Source: Eubacterium sp. AM49-13BH (lineage in GTDB: Bacteria; Bacillota; Clostridia; Lachnospirales; Lachnospiraceae). Taken from it: 64,000 nt of DNA. The notes beneath the pieces were generated by a model that saw nothing but the letters and a program-made list of their open reading frames with translations, was not told the DNA's origin and searched no databases. The DNA lies in the NCBI RefSeq assembly GCF_003464165.1, contig NZ_QSEK01000009.1, positions 13,953 through 77,952 of the forward strand, in the 5' to 3' direction. Every line of letters starts with the position of its first letter. The stretch's first letter is position 1. A program made the position numbers and the translations under genes. Shown here in pieces: positions 26,008-37,000 of this stretch.

Positions 26008-26892
26008 TTATCTCTCATAGTCCTTTGAACGTTCCTGCTTTTTGCGGAACATTTCATCAGAGATATGACTGTGAATTTCTGCCATTGCATTTCGTGTCTT
26101 GGAAAGCTCCGCACGAATTTCTTTCGGCTCTTTGGAAGCCAGTCCCTCCGGAATGCGGTTAATCGCAAAATTCTGTGTATCTACGCCATACTTCTTGCAA
26201 AGCATATATCCGATACACACTGCCTGAAAGCCCATATCCCTGCGGCTGTAACTTTCACTGTTGATAGAAAGCTGTGCGTGTCCGAGTTCCTGAGCGACAC
26301 ACTGGGCAACTGCTACGCTGTCGCCCACATTACGCTTCACATACAAGGTCTGCTTTTCATTATTATAGAAAGCTGCCATGTTCGGATACGGAAGTTCATC
26401 GGTTGCCGCAACCTCTACCGGAGATACATCAAGCATTGTCGTGATAAGTGCTTTCGGGTCACGGTTTGCTGATACTGCCGGAGCTTTCCTTCCATTTGTC
26501 TGCGTAACATCAAATACCTTTTTGACATTGTAGGAAATACCCGGAGAACCATCTGCTCTTGTGTATTCCACTGGTTCAAGGATAGAAATACTCTTTGCCC
26601 CTTTGGTAATCTTCACATTGTCCTTACCCCAATCATCAAAATCTTTAAGCTGTGTCGCCTGCGGATACTGACTGTAAATAAGGAGAGCATTTGCTGCGGA
26701 ATATCTGTCCATTCGACTCTGCGTATCAAGAAAACTCTTGAATTTCTCAGGGTCACTCACAATCTCACGGGAAGCGTCATCAATCATCTGATAGACCTTT
26801 TCTTTTTCTGCTCGCTTCTTTTCTGCATACTCCTCTTTGGATAATCTCGGCTGATTACCGCCAGCCTTTGCGGGTTTGAAATCATTTGTCAT
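26008..26892 (-). CDS. ArdC-like antirestriction protein
   Basis: A 294-residue protein. The N-terminal ArdC-type ssDNA-binding domain (residues 20-140, YSAANALLIYSQYPQATQLK and WGKDNVKITKGAKSISILEP) is followed by a zincin-like domain with the motif AQELGHAQLSI (HExxH degenerate to QELGH, about residues 205-215). ArdC-type proteins coat incoming single-stranded ICE DNA and block host restriction. The first His of the metal site is replaced by Gln, so protease activity is doubtful. It ends SKDYER, a tail shared with two other ICE genes. Confidence 0.82.
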   Translation of the reverse strand: MTNDFKPAKAGGNQPRLSKEEYAEKKRAEKEKVYQMIDDASREIVSDPEKFKSFLDTQSRMDRYSAANALLIYSQYPQATQLKDFDDWGKDNVKITKGAKSISILEPVEYTRADGSPGISYNVKKVFDVTQTNGRKAPAVSANRDPKALITTMLDVSPVEVAATDELPYPNMAAFYNNEKQTLYVKRNVGDSVAVAQCVAQELGHAQLSINSESYSRRDMGFQAVCIGYMLCKKYGVDTQNFAINRIPEGLASKEPKEIRAELSKTRNAMAEIHSHISDEMFRKKQERSKDYER

Positions 26893-26898
26893 AGTGAA

Positions 26899-27693
26899 TT
26901 ACCTCTCTTTTGTTTTGGGGTTTTTCTTCGGCTGACGGTGTACCGTCTGACCGTTTTTCTGCTGCGGCTTCTTGCCGTCTTTCTTAACCTCCAGCTCTTT
27001 ACGCTCTGCTTCTTTTTGCTGTTTTGCCTGTGCCTTATAACGGTCAAGTTTCTCTTTGACCGATGGCTTTTCCACTGGCTTTGCAACACCCTTATCAGAT
27101 TGCGTTTCTACCGGCTCTGAGTTTTGCCTTGACAGAGGGCTTTTGTCTGTTTTGGCGACTGAGGGGTTTGCGTTTGCTCGCTCCTCTTTCTGCATTGGAT
27201 TTCTGACCGCTTCTTCCATAATGATTTCACTCTTGGATTTAGTCGGCTTTTCTTTTTCAACCGCTTCACGGTCTGCGATAGCTTTCTCTGCTTCACTGAC
27301 AATCGAAGCCTTATCCACTTTGCCAAGTTCAAATCTTTCAACGATACGCTGAATTTTAGAAGCGTCCTCTGCTCTTGCGATAATATCTACCGGAGCGTTC
27401 TCTCCCTTTGTGTTCTTATCTCTGAGGACACAATAAAGAACGCCATAGCGTTTTGCCTGTTCGGTAAACTTCTTCAAATCCTTTTGCGGAATGGAAAAGA
27501 CTTTCAGCTCCTTGCCTGACTTAATCATATTGGTAAGCCTTGCTTTGCCCTTCGTCTTTTGTTCCTGCTTCAGAACCGATACCAAAAGCAATGCGATATT
27601 CTTCGCCGCCGAACCGCTTAATCTTGCAGCAACTTCAAATCCTTCAAGCGAAAGCCTGACGACCTGCTCTGCTGCGTCACCACCGTTGTTCAT
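26899..27693 (-). CDS. PcfB-family (DUF3801) relaxosome accessory protein
   Basis: A 264-residue protein. Residues 1-140 are the PcfB domain (GDAAEQVVRLSLEGFEVAAR, then FTEQAKRYGVLYCVLRDK); the rest is a long disordered, Lys/Glu/Pro-rich basic tail. PcfB of pCF10 helps the relaxase at oriT and links it to the coupling protein. The start is the ATG at 27693 after AAAGGAG, giving a 17-base overlap with the relaxase gene; a longer frame upstream is only open sequence inside that gene. Confidence 0.85.
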   Translation of the reverse strand: MNNGGDAAEQVVRLSLEGFEVAARLSGSAAKNIALLLVSVLKQEQKTKGKARLTNMIKSGKELKVFSIPQKDLKKFTEQAKRYGVLYCVLRDKNTKGENAPVDIIARAEDASKIQRIVERFELGKVDKASIVSEAEKAIADREAVEKEKPTKSKSEIIMEEAVRNPMQKEERANANPSVAKTDKSPLSRQNSEPVETQSDKGVAKPVEKPSVKEKLDRYKAQAKQQKEAERKELEVKKDGKKPQQKNGQTVHRQPKKNPKTKER

Positions 27694-29062
27694 AGCGTGA
27701 TTTCTCCTTTCTCTGCTGTTTTTGTTCCTCTGTTTCAATATGCTCAAGGTTTTCTTCCATAACCTTTGACCTCTCCGCAATATCCTCGCAGAGTTTTACT
27801 TCCCGTCGGAGTTTTTTCAATTCTCCATTGATAGAAGCGATTTCATCTTTTGCCGCCTGAAGCTGACCATCATCAATATTTGTTCTTATCTTTTTTCGGA
27901 GATGTGTTCTTCCGGCAATCAGATTTTTCATCTGCTCCTCTAAGGAAGTCTTATATGAAAAAAGCTGTTCGTCCGTGGAAATATTTTCTCGTCCGAGCAG
28001 CCTTACTTCATCAGTAATCTTATCGAGCTTCATCAAATCATCTTTCAAAAGATAATGAAGCCTTGCGTTATTCTGTTTCTTATACTTGGGCAGATAACCG
28101 AGTCTGTAACAGTAATACAGATACAGCCCATAAAGTCCGCCTTTCTTTTTCAGCTTCTGCCCTCTGGTCTGCATACGGTACTGTCTTGGTTTATAAGTCG
28201 CCCTCTGGAACGGCTCAATCTCTGCCCATCTGTCACGATTTTCTTTGATACGCTCTACAATCCGGTCATTGGTATAATCTGCTCCGAGATTTTTCAGTCG
28301 TATCGGCTTATCGTATCCCTTTGGAATGACCGTCCAGTATTTTCGGCTTGGACTTAGGTTATAGGCATATCCCATTTCCTTGAGAGCAAACTGAAATTCT
28401 TTCAGGGTCTTGCTGTGGTCGATAGCATAATCAATGGCTTCTTTTGCAACCGAGTAGCGTGTCGGCATACCTGCCTTTTCTTTCATCGTCAGATAATCCG
28501 ACTGCTTACTGCGGTTCGGATTCGGGTCATAGTAAAGTCCGTACTTCTCACAAATTCTGTCTGCAACTTTTCGGAATTTGAACCACGCTTTTTCCTCTCC
28601 CCACAAATGTTTGCCATCGACAAAAGAAATAGAGTTGATGACAAAATGGCAATGCAGGTGCTTTGTGTTCAGGTGGGTTGTCACAACGACCTGAAATCTT
28701 TTACCCCACACTTCATTTGCAAATTCCATTCCGATTTTCTGTGCCATCTCAGGAGATATATCTGTTTCCTTGAAACTCAAATATCCGTGATAGGCTTGGA
28801 TACCGTCTGTCTTTTGGTACTGTTCCTTAACCGTTATGAACTGGTCACGGGCAATCGCCACATTACAGTTGATACCCTCAACATAAAATTCTCGCTCTGT
28901 TTTTTCTTCGTCCTTTGCATAAGCAATAACATCTGCAAGAGCCTGATACTGTTCCTTTGAAAACTCCCTTTTGATTTTGGCAGAAGTCTTTTCGGGATTG
29001 GTCGCATAGTCAATGACCTGACCGAGCCTTTCTGTTACCGACCACAACTTTGTTACTGCCAT
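27677..29062 (-). CDS. Relaxase (MobA/VirD2-type, MOBP)
   Basis: A 461-residue protein. The relaxase domain spans residues 1-260: the N-terminal Tyr-containing region (TERLGQVIDYATNPEKT), then the metal-binding three-histidine motif HLNTKHLHCHFVIN (about 130). The C-terminus (330-461) is a coiled coil that probably binds PcfB/VirD4. It nicks oriT and remains bound to the 5' end of the transferred strand. It overlaps mobC by 10 bases. The nested palindrome at 29545-29638, two small genes upstream, is the proposed nick region. Confidence 0.94.
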   Translation of the reverse strand: MAVTKLWSVTERLGQVIDYATNPEKTSAKIKREFSKEQYQALADVIAYAKDEEKTEREFYVEGINCNVAIARDQFITVKEQYQKTDGIQAYHGYLSFKETDISPEMAQKIGMEFANEVWGKRFQVVVTTHLNTKHLHCHFVINSISFVDGKHLWGEEKAWFKFRKVADRICEKYGLYYDPNPNRSKQSDYLTMKEKAGMPTRYSVAKEAIDYAIDHSKTLKEFQFALKEMGYAYNLSPSRKYWTVIPKGYDKPIRLKNLGADYTNDRIVERIKENRDRWAEIEPFQRATYKPRQYRMQTRGQKLKKKGGLYGLYLYYCYRLGYLPKYKKQNNARLHYLLKDDLMKLDKITDEVRLLGRENISTDEQLFSYKTSLEEQMKNLIAGRTHLRKKIRTNIDDGQLQAAKDEIASINGELKKLRREVKLCEDIAERSKVMEENLEHIETEEQKQQRKEKSRYEQRW

Positions 29063-29394
29063 TTCATTTCGCTCTGATTTGGACGAAGATATGTCCTCTC
29101 AATCTCTGACTGGAACTTATTCCACTTCGCAGCTTCATTCTTCAGCATAGGTGCATCAATGAAACCGAGTGTATTTGCTTTGGCAGCAAGCTGATTGATA
29201 TTATTACCGATAGAGGAAAGTTCCCTCATCACATCATAGAAACGGTCATCGGGTTTCTCTTTCGGTTCGTAACCTCTGATAAGTAAACGGATAAGTCCGG
29301 CTTCGGAAAGACAAGCCTTCTTTGCCTTTGCTGCCAAGTCCTGTGCTTCCTTGCGGTTAAAGCGGACAATCTTCTGAATGTTTCTCTTTCTCAT
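29053..29394 (-). CDS. mobC: MobC-type relaxosome DNA-binding protein
   Basis: A 113-residue protein with an N-terminal ribbon-helix-helix (KIVRFNRKEAQDLAAKAKKA) and the MobC signature ELSSIGNNINQLAAKANTLG. MobC melts or bends DNA at oriT so the relaxase can nick. The start ATG lies inside the preceding DUF3789 gene, with AAAGGAAG upstream. It is directly followed by the relaxase. Confidence 0.9.
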   Translation of the reverse strand: MRKRNIQKIVRFNRKEAQDLAAKAKKACLSEAGLIRLLIRGYEPKEKPDDRFYDVMRELSSIGNNINQLAAKANTLGFIDAPMLKNEAAKWNKFQSEIERTYLRPNQSEMKWQ

Positions 29395-29515
29395 AATCGG
29401 TATCTTCCTTTCTCTTTACTCTGCAATCTTTGTTAATCTGGAATAAGCACATCATCGTAACGCCAAGACAACTGCCGAGCAGTATTCCGGCGGCGATAAG
29501 TAATAACTCTCTCAA
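29357..29515 (-). CDS. DUF3789-like small membrane protein
   Basis: A 52-residue peptide with one membrane segment (LLLIAAGILLGSCLGVTMMC) and a charged tail. The best start is a TTG at 29515 (RELLLIA...), eight bases after AAAGGAG; no ATG is available at the N-terminus. It overlaps mobC by 38 bases. Small proteins of this type (DUF3789) accompany mobC in clostridial ICEs; function unknown. Confidence 0.7.
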   Translation of the reverse strand: MRELLLIAAGILLGSCLGVTMMCLFQINKDCRVKRKEDTDYEKEKHSEDCPL

Positions 29516-29544
29516 ATCAAGTTCTCCTTTCTCACGGGGTATTA

Positions 29545-29638
29545 GGGGCAACCCCTAACGAGCCTTTTACCGTTTGGGAAACTGTGTTTATCCAAATGGT
29601 CTGCTCGCTAAGATTAAACATCTCCTCTGGGTTGCCCC
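29545..29638. other. oriT: Candidate origin of transfer (nested inverted repeats)
   Basis: A 94-bp non-coding stretch upstream of the DUF3789-mobC-relaxase genes. The outer arms ggggcaaccc (29545-29554) and gggttgcccc (29629-29638) are a perfect 10-bp inverted repeat. The inner arms accgtttgg (29569-29577) and ccaaatggt (29592-29600) pair with one G-U. Partial middle arms (cgagc/gctcg) add to the cruciform. Inverted repeats just upstream of mobC/relaxase genes are where oriT lies in related elements. The nick position cannot be fixed by eye. A structured mRNA leader is the alternative. Confidence 0.6.
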
Positions 29639-29650
29639 GTTCTCAGGCTA

Positions 29651-30070
29651 CTATCTCTCATAATCCTTTGATTTCGGCTTAAAAGGTTCAGCCACGATAT
29701 TGCCGCACACTTCCTTAGAAAAGCGTTCAGGATACTTGAACTGTTCCTTATACTTCTTCATCATATCGTCCGGCAAGCTCTGAAAGCTCTCACTCTCAGG
29801 CGGTGCATAACAGATAAAGAACTTGCCGCAGATAATATCAACCATCTCTTTCTTATCGTTGTCCTGCACATAAACAGCACGATTAAGCGGAAGTCCTCTC
29901 ATCTTTCCTTCCTCATTACAGATGATTGCAACGTCATCATCAAAGGGCATATATTCCTCAATATCCCCGCCGACAACCTCCTGCATTGCTTCCAGACTGT
30001 CGTCGATTACAATTTCCTTCGGGTACTTTTCCGGTTCTACCAAGAGAACTTTAATCTTTGTATCATTCAT
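29651..30070 (-). CDS. DUF3846-like ICE protein
   Basis: A 139-residue acidic protein: IKVLLVEPEKYPKEIVIDDS, LEAMQEVVGGDIEEYMPFDD, then CNEEGKMRGLPLNRAVY. This matches the DUF3846 pattern (a short alpha/beta domain found in phage and ICE proteins), with unknown function. It overlaps the primase gene by 4 bases. It ends KSKDYER; the nucleotide stretch encoding this tail matches the end of the ArdC-like gene at 16 of 17 positions. Confidence 0.75.
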   Translation of the reverse strand: MNDTKIKVLLVEPEKYPKEIVIDDSLEAMQEVVGGDIEEYMPFDDDVAIICNEEGKMRGLPLNRAVYVQDNDKKEMVDIICGKFFICYAPPESESFQSLPDDMMKKYKEQFKYPERFSKEVCGNIVAEPFKPKSKDYER

Positions 30071-31029
30071 CGTTCTTCATTCCTTTCGTGTGTTTTTTTA
30101 TTGTAAATTCCCATCCGCATACAAAGAAAATCGTTGAAGTCCTTACCTGCTTTTGGTGGTTCATCAACGATTTCATACTTATCCGGCAGAATGGTTTTTA
30201 AGGTCTGTGCTGCCTTTCTGCCCGCTATATCATTGTCAAAATGGATACGGATTTTCCTGACAGATGGGTTGCTGCCAAGATACTTTTCCAGTGCAATCGG
30301 CACTTTACTGTCCTCAATTTTCTTTGCCGGAGAATACACCCCAGACAGCGAAACAAAGCTCATTTCTTTCCAATCCTGCCCGTTCAGCTTCGCAAGCGTG
30401 GCATAGGATAACAAGTCAATGGCACACTCAAAGAGGTGTACTTCCTCCAAGTTTTCCTTACCAAGCCGAAAAGAATAATCTTTTTTACTGCCACTGCAAT
30501 CGCCCATAATCCTACGCTTATTCGTGGAACGGTAGGCTGCATATTTGGGTTCTTTCTTCTCGTCATAGCCTACAAACACAACATTGTGATACGGCAGACT
30601 CTCAAAGATAAGGTCATTGGAAATACAGTAATTGATGATTTCAAAATCTATTCCTCTCCCGAAAAGATACTCTGTAATCACTCTGTTGGAAGCACATTTT
30701 TCAGGGAGAAGAAGTGGTTTGTTTTCCTCTTTTGACTGTGGTTTTTCATAGACTGGAGCCTGAATCGCTGTGTGTCCGATAATGGTTTCCACCGCTTCAA
30801 GGAAGCTGTAACCTTTGACCTTAATCAGATAATCCAAAGCACTCCTGCCGCCAATACCTCTCGACCACCATATCCATTTCCCATTTGAAATCTTCAAACT
30901 GTCGTGGGTTCTGGTGCAATAGGTGTTACCTGAAAACTTAACCAGCTCATACGGTTCATAATTTCTCAGGTAGGTTAATAAGTCCATCTGCTTCGCCTGA
31001 ATGATTAACTCAGGTGCGATAAATGGCAT
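30067..31029 (-). CDS. Toprim-domain DNA primase of the ICE (DUF3991-type)
   Basis: A 320-residue protein. The N-terminal zinc-finger-like/DUF3991 region (CTRTHDSLKISNGKWIWWSR, ALDYLIKVKGYSFLEAVETI) precedes a Toprim fold at about 190-300: EVHLFECAIDLLSYATLA (the acidic E...) and KIRIHFDNDIAGRKAAQTL (the DxD-like site). Such primases make primers for complementary-strand synthesis after transfer. The start is the ATG at 31029 after AAGGCGGTGG. It follows the giant helicase gene without a gap. Confidence 0.85.
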   Translation of the reverse strand: MPFIAPELIIQAKQMDLLTYLRNYEPYELVKFSGNTYCTRTHDSLKISNGKWIWWSRGIGGRSALDYLIKVKGYSFLEAVETIIGHTAIQAPVYEKPQSKEENKPLLLPEKCASNRVITEYLFGRGIDFEIINYCISNDLIFESLPYHNVVFVGYDEKKEPKYAAYRSTNKRRIMGDCSGSKKDYSFRLGKENLEEVHLFECAIDLLSYATLAKLNGQDWKEMSFVSLSGVYSPAKKIEDSKVPIALEKYLGSNPSVRKIRIHFDNDIAGRKAAQTLKTILPDKYEIVDEPPKAGKDFNDFLCMRMGIYNKKTHERNEER

Positions 31030-31049
31030 ATCGACCACCGCCTTTCTGT

Positions 31050-34000
31050 TTATCTCTCATACGATTTCTCCTTTCTGCCGCCGACTGCTTCGCCCTCATC
31101 AGGCTCTCCGCCGACAATCTCATTTTCCTTTTTATCCATATTGAGCAGGATATTCAGCTCATCAAGTCGAACAGTTTTTGCCTTCAATTCTTCCTCTTTG
31201 GCAAACGGCTTTTCGATTTCCTGCTTCGCTGTTTCAAATTGCTTTTCCGTATTTTCAAGGCTGTTTTTCGTATCAGCAAGTGTTTCTTCAAAGCGTTCAA
31301 TGCCGTTATCTATTCTCACAATATTACCGTGAGAATCATCGCCAAGCGGTACATCTCTGCTTGTTTCGCCTTTTAATTTCACAACATAATTACGCTGAAC
31401 CGTATCAAAATACAGTTCCATTTGAAAGCCACGGTACTCGCCAAGTGGTATCGCATCGGGACTGTTCATTGACTTGCAGGCATTGATGATTGCCTGACCT
31501 GCTTCGGCTTTTTCGGAATAAGAAACACCCGATACCGTCATTCCAAGCGGCTGCTCGTCTATCGGTTTCGGGTGTAATTTTGCTGTTTCAACATCTTTTG
31601 TAAGTCCCTCTACACGGGATTTCAAGTAAGCAATCTGTTGTGGGTAGAACTTGATGACCTTATCCTCCAGTCCATATTTCTCTGATAAGAAATTGGATTT
31701 TAACATCTTTAGCTTCTGTACTTGAATGTCTAAGTCCATCTTTTCTTTGATATATGGATTACCTGTTGCAAGCATTTTTATCTCTGCATAGGACAGTGCG
31801 GTTTCATCAATATCCTCTGCCGACCTAACCGGAGATTTGCTCGTCATAATCTGACTTGCGAACTTCTGCTTACCTTCCACAAGCTGATAGAGGTATGCAT
31901 CAAAGGTCTGCTCTGTTACATAACGGTAAATATCAACCTGCGGATTTTCATTGCCTTGACGGACAATTCTACCGGAACGCTGCTCCAAATCTGAAGGTCG
32001 CCACGGACAATCCACATCGTGAAGTGCGATAAGTTTATCCTGCACATTCGTTCCTGCTCCCATCTTCTGAGTAGAGCCAAGAAGCACCCTGACTTCTCCC
32101 TTGCGTGTCTTTTGGAACAGTTCCTTTTTCTTCATATCCGTGTCGGCTTCGTGTATAAATTTTACTTCACTTTCAGGAATACCTCTCTCAATCAGCTTTT
32201 TCCTAATGTCGTTATAGACGGAAAATGTGCCGTCATTCTTCGGCGTGGAAAGGTCACAGAACACAAGCTGTGCCGATTTCTTGTCGGCATTTTCTTCCCA
32301 TATTCGATAGATGTTATCGACGCAGGCATTGATTTTACTGCCCTCAAAATCAGGCAGCATATCGTTTAGCATACGCTGGTCAAGAGCCAGTTTTCTTCCA
32401 TCATTCGTGATTTTCAGCATATTATCTACACTTGAATCCACACCGCCGCCACGCACCTGCTCAGCTCTCTCTGCAAGGGAAGCAACCATTTCTTTCTGCA
32501 TTTCTGACGGCTTTACTGCAATGTTATGGTACTTTGCTTCCGGTACTGGCAGGTTCAACATATCCGCTGTCTTAATGTCCGCTATCTCCTTGAACATCGC
32601 CATTAGTTCAGGCAAGTTATAGAATTTTGCGAACCTTGTCTTTGCTCTGTATCCTGTTCCTTCCGGTGTAAGTTCCACTGCCGTAATGGTTTCTCCGAAA
32701 GTGGAAGCCCAGGCATCAAAGTGCTGCAACCCATTTTTCACAAGCGTGCTGTACTGCAAATATCGCTGTATCGTATAGAGTTCCACCATACTGTTTGAGA
32801 TAGGTGTACCCGTTGCGAACACGGTCCCTCGCCCTCCGGTAATCTCGTCAAGGTAACGGCACTTCATAAAGAGGTCGGAAGATTTCTGTGCTTCCGTCTG
32901 TGCGATACCGCCCACATTACGCATTTTTGTATAAAGATAAAGGTTCTTGTAATAATGGCTTTCATCAACAAAAAGCCTGTCTACACCAAGTTCCTCAAAG
33001 GTTACAACATCATCTTTTTTCGTCTGGTCATTGAGTTTATCAAGTTTCTGCCTGATAGATTTCTTTGACTTTTCAAGCTGCTTTATGGAGAAGTTTTCCC
33101 CTCGGTTTCGCTTGAGTTCCGCAATTCCTCCGGTTATCTCCTCAAGCTGCTGTTCTAAGATTGCCCTCTGTCTTTCAATGGACATCGGGATTTTTTCAAA
33201 CTGTGAATGTCCGATGATAACTGCGTCATAATCTCCAGTTGCAATCCTGCCGCAGAACTTTTTACGGTTCTTGGTTTCAAAATCTTTCTTTGTTGCGACA
33301 AGAATATTCGCCGCCGGATAGAGCTGCAAATACTCAGCCGCCCATTGTTCGGTCAAGTGATTTGGTACAACAAACAGTGACTTGTTACAAAGCCCAAGCC
33401 TTTTCGACTCCTGTGCTGCCGCCACCATTTCAAAAGTTTTTCCTGCTCCGACTGCGTGTGCAAGAAGCGTATTTCCTCCGTAAAGGATATGAGCAACCGC
33501 ATTTTTCTGATGTTCCCTGAGTTCAATTTCAGGGTTCATACCATTGAAAATGATATGACTTCCATCATACTCACGAGGTCTGACGCTATTGAATTTCTCA
33601 TTGTAAGATTTGCAAAGCCTTTCCCTTCGTTCAGGGTCAGACCATATCCAGTCCTGAAATTCCTGCTTAATCATTTCCTGCTTCGACTGAGCAATCGCTG
33701 TTTCCTTTTTATTTAGGACAGCCTTTTTCTTTCCCTCATCATCTTCGATATAATCAAAGATACGCACATCTTTTAAATTCAGCGTTTCCTCAATAATCTT
33801 ATAGGCATTGATGCGGGAAGTTCCGTAAGTGTTATATGCCCTTACATTTCCTTTGTCATAGGATTTGCCCTCAATATTCCACTCACTCGTAAATGGAGAG
33901 AAGTGAACTTTGATATTCCACTGTGCATAGCGTGGTGTTTCAAGCAAATGAAAGATAAACTCCTGCACATCGTCCGGTGGCAACCAAGTTGCACCAAGTC

Positions 34001-37000
34001 GCACGGAAATTTCACTTGCAGTCAGGTCTTTCGGCTGCACCTTTTGAAGTGCTTCTACATTGACCTTATAATCTTCCGGATAGAGTTCTGCCGAGTTCTT
34101 TGCAATCTTCAGCTTTTCCCTGACATTACCCGAAAGGTATTCATCAGCCATCAGATACTTCGGTTCGTAAGAATTTCCATACTCATAAAGCGGGTTTAGG
34201 AAGATAACACCCTTTAAGTCCTCAAAGATTTCATTCTCCGATTTACCGGAAAGCTCCATCATATAGTCCATATCAATCGTGGCTTTTTCTCCAAGAGATA
34301 CCGCCAACGCTTCGCTTGCCGTATCAACAGAAGTAACCGGAGTATGCGGCTTAATTGTCCTCTTAGAAAACATATCAGCCTTACGTTCCAGTTCTCCGTC
34401 CTCTCCGATTATCTCCAATGCGGAAAGCAAAGAGAATGAACTGTCCTGCGAAAAAGCAGAGGTATTTGCACGGCTATTAATAAGTCCGTACTTACCTGAA
34501 AAGGTATCATAAAGTCTGTTTAATCGCTCCTGCTCCGCTTTGATTTCGCTGTCAGGGTAATCTTCTGTCTGCAATTCAATCAGCGTTCTGACGGAATTTC
34601 TAATAGCAATCATACCCTTAATTCGGTTCTCTGCGGTTGCCGACACTTCCACCGGAGTCATACGGGAATTTTCACGATAATAGATTTTATCGTCTACCAC
34701 CGTATATGAAAAGTTTCTCACTGCCGGGTCTGCCGGAATAGAATTATCTTCCTCCTCCAGTTCTTCCTCGGCTTCATATTCCGTGATTTCTCCGTGAATG
34801 TTTGCTACTGCTTCATCAAGCTGTGCTGCAAGGTCTGCATTTTCATACGGCACACAAGTTGCTTCCATACCGAAACGCCCCGATACCATTTTCATTTCTC
34901 CAAGTATCATTTCGGGGTGCTGCACAAAATAAGAGTTCATCTTAATTCCGTTCTCATCGGTATCAAGATGAATCCAATCCGGCTCAATATCTATCAGTCT
35001 GTCACGCTTTTGCAGGATAAGAATATCCGAAACGACTTCCGTTCCTGCATTACCCTTAAAGGTATTATTCGGCAATCGAATTGCTCCAAGAAGCTCTGCT
35101 CTCTGTGCAATATACTTTCGTACTGCTAAAGTTTCCTTATCCATTGTGCCTTTGCTCGTTACAAGAGCCATCACACCGCCGGGTCTTAACTTATCAAGGG
35201 ACTTGGCAAAAAAGTAATCGTGTATCAGGAACTTATGCTTGTCGTACCTTTTATCTAACACCTTAAAATCTCCAAAAGGCACATTGCCAACCACTCCATC
35301 AAAGAAGCTGTCCGGCAGATTGGTTTCTTCAAATCCTTGTGCCGCAATGGTTGTTTTCTGATAAAGCTGCTGTGCAATCCCTGCGGAAATCGTATCAAGT
35401 TCCACACCGTAAATCTTACTGTCTTGCATTGCGTCCGGTAGCATACCGATGAAATTACCGATACCGCAGGACGGCTCTAACAAGTTGCCTTCCTTAAAAC
35501 CCATCTGCTCCATTGCCTTATAAATGGCTGTGATAACTTCAGGCGGCGTGTAGAACGCAGTCAACGTGCTTTCTCTTGCCGAAGCATATTCCTCCGGTGT
35601 TAACACCGAAGAAAGTTCCAGATACTCCGTTGCCCACGCTGAATTATTTTCATCAAAGGCTTCTGAAAGCCCACCCCAACCAACATACTTTGATAAGATA
35701 ATCTGTTCTTCAGGAGTGGCAAATCTGTTTTCTTCCTGACATTTTTTAAGAAGCTGTATCGCCATAATATTTCTGCGGAAGCGTTCCTTTTTACCAACCG
35801 TTTCAACCTCATTTTCTCTAAGATTAAAGGTGTGACGGTCTGCCATAGGCACATCAGGGTGCAAGTCAAAGCCTTTGACTTTTTTCTTCTGCTCCCAAGC
35901 GGGAACTAACGGCTCAGGCTCTTTTTCATTTCTTTCTTCGGCAGGTTCTTCCTTTACAATCAAATGCTCATTCATCGGATTCTCTCGCACTTTTCTGTCA
36001 AACTCTGTGCGTGAAAATTCCTTATTGAACAGTGGCATATCATAGTCATAGAGCATTACTCTCTCATCATCAACAGATAAGATTTCGTACTCAGAAGCAC
36101 CGATATACACCTTATCGCCAAGATGATATTCATACTGCACATCTTGTAGCTGTTCTGCTTCTTCAGGTTCTTTTTCGGTTGGTTCGACCTCTTGCTCCGG
36201 TGGTGCATTAGAAAGTATCTCACGATTTCTTTTCGTTTCCTCGATTTTGGCTCTGTGTTCCTCTTGACTTTCAAGCCACTGAGGATAGCGTTCTTTTTCC
36301 TTTGGATTTAAGTATCTGTCCATTCGGATAAGTTCCCCGATACGCTTCTCCACCTGCGACCACGAAAGTGTGATATGTGGATTTTCTTTACCGATGCCTT
36401 TCGTAATCGTAATACCTTTTCCATCGTGGCTCTCATCAATGCCTGCCCCGATTATGACGGGATAAGAACCGCCCCAACCATATTCATTTTTCAAGAAGTC
36501 GGCATTTTCTTTTGCAGAAAGACTTTTTTCAAACTGCTCATAAATACGCATTTTTCCCTCAGAAAATCCGCTTCCATTCGCAAGAATAGCGTCGATAATC
36601 TCCTGAGAAAAAGTAAAGGCAGAGGTTTTCTTTTCCTCTGCCCGACCGTCTAATATGAATGTCATCTGACCGTCCATTGACGGTAATGGTTTTATGCTGT
36701 CACTTAATTCTCCCAGTAATCGCATAGCTTCAAAATGACGGGCAATAACAGCCCAATCATAATAGCTCTGTGCGGTTCTGCTGTCGTATTTGCCCTCCCA
36801 CAAATGCAGAACGTTTTCAAAGGTCTTGTACCCTACTGTCCTGCCGTCCTCTAAAGTAAGTTCGGTATAATCATTATTGAAAATACTCTTTATATACTCT
36901 GTGCGGTCTTTGTTATCAGGATTACGTTCATAATAATCTTTGATTTCTTCCAGACTTGCTGACAAATGTGGTGTCGTTCTGAGAATTTCATTGATTACTT

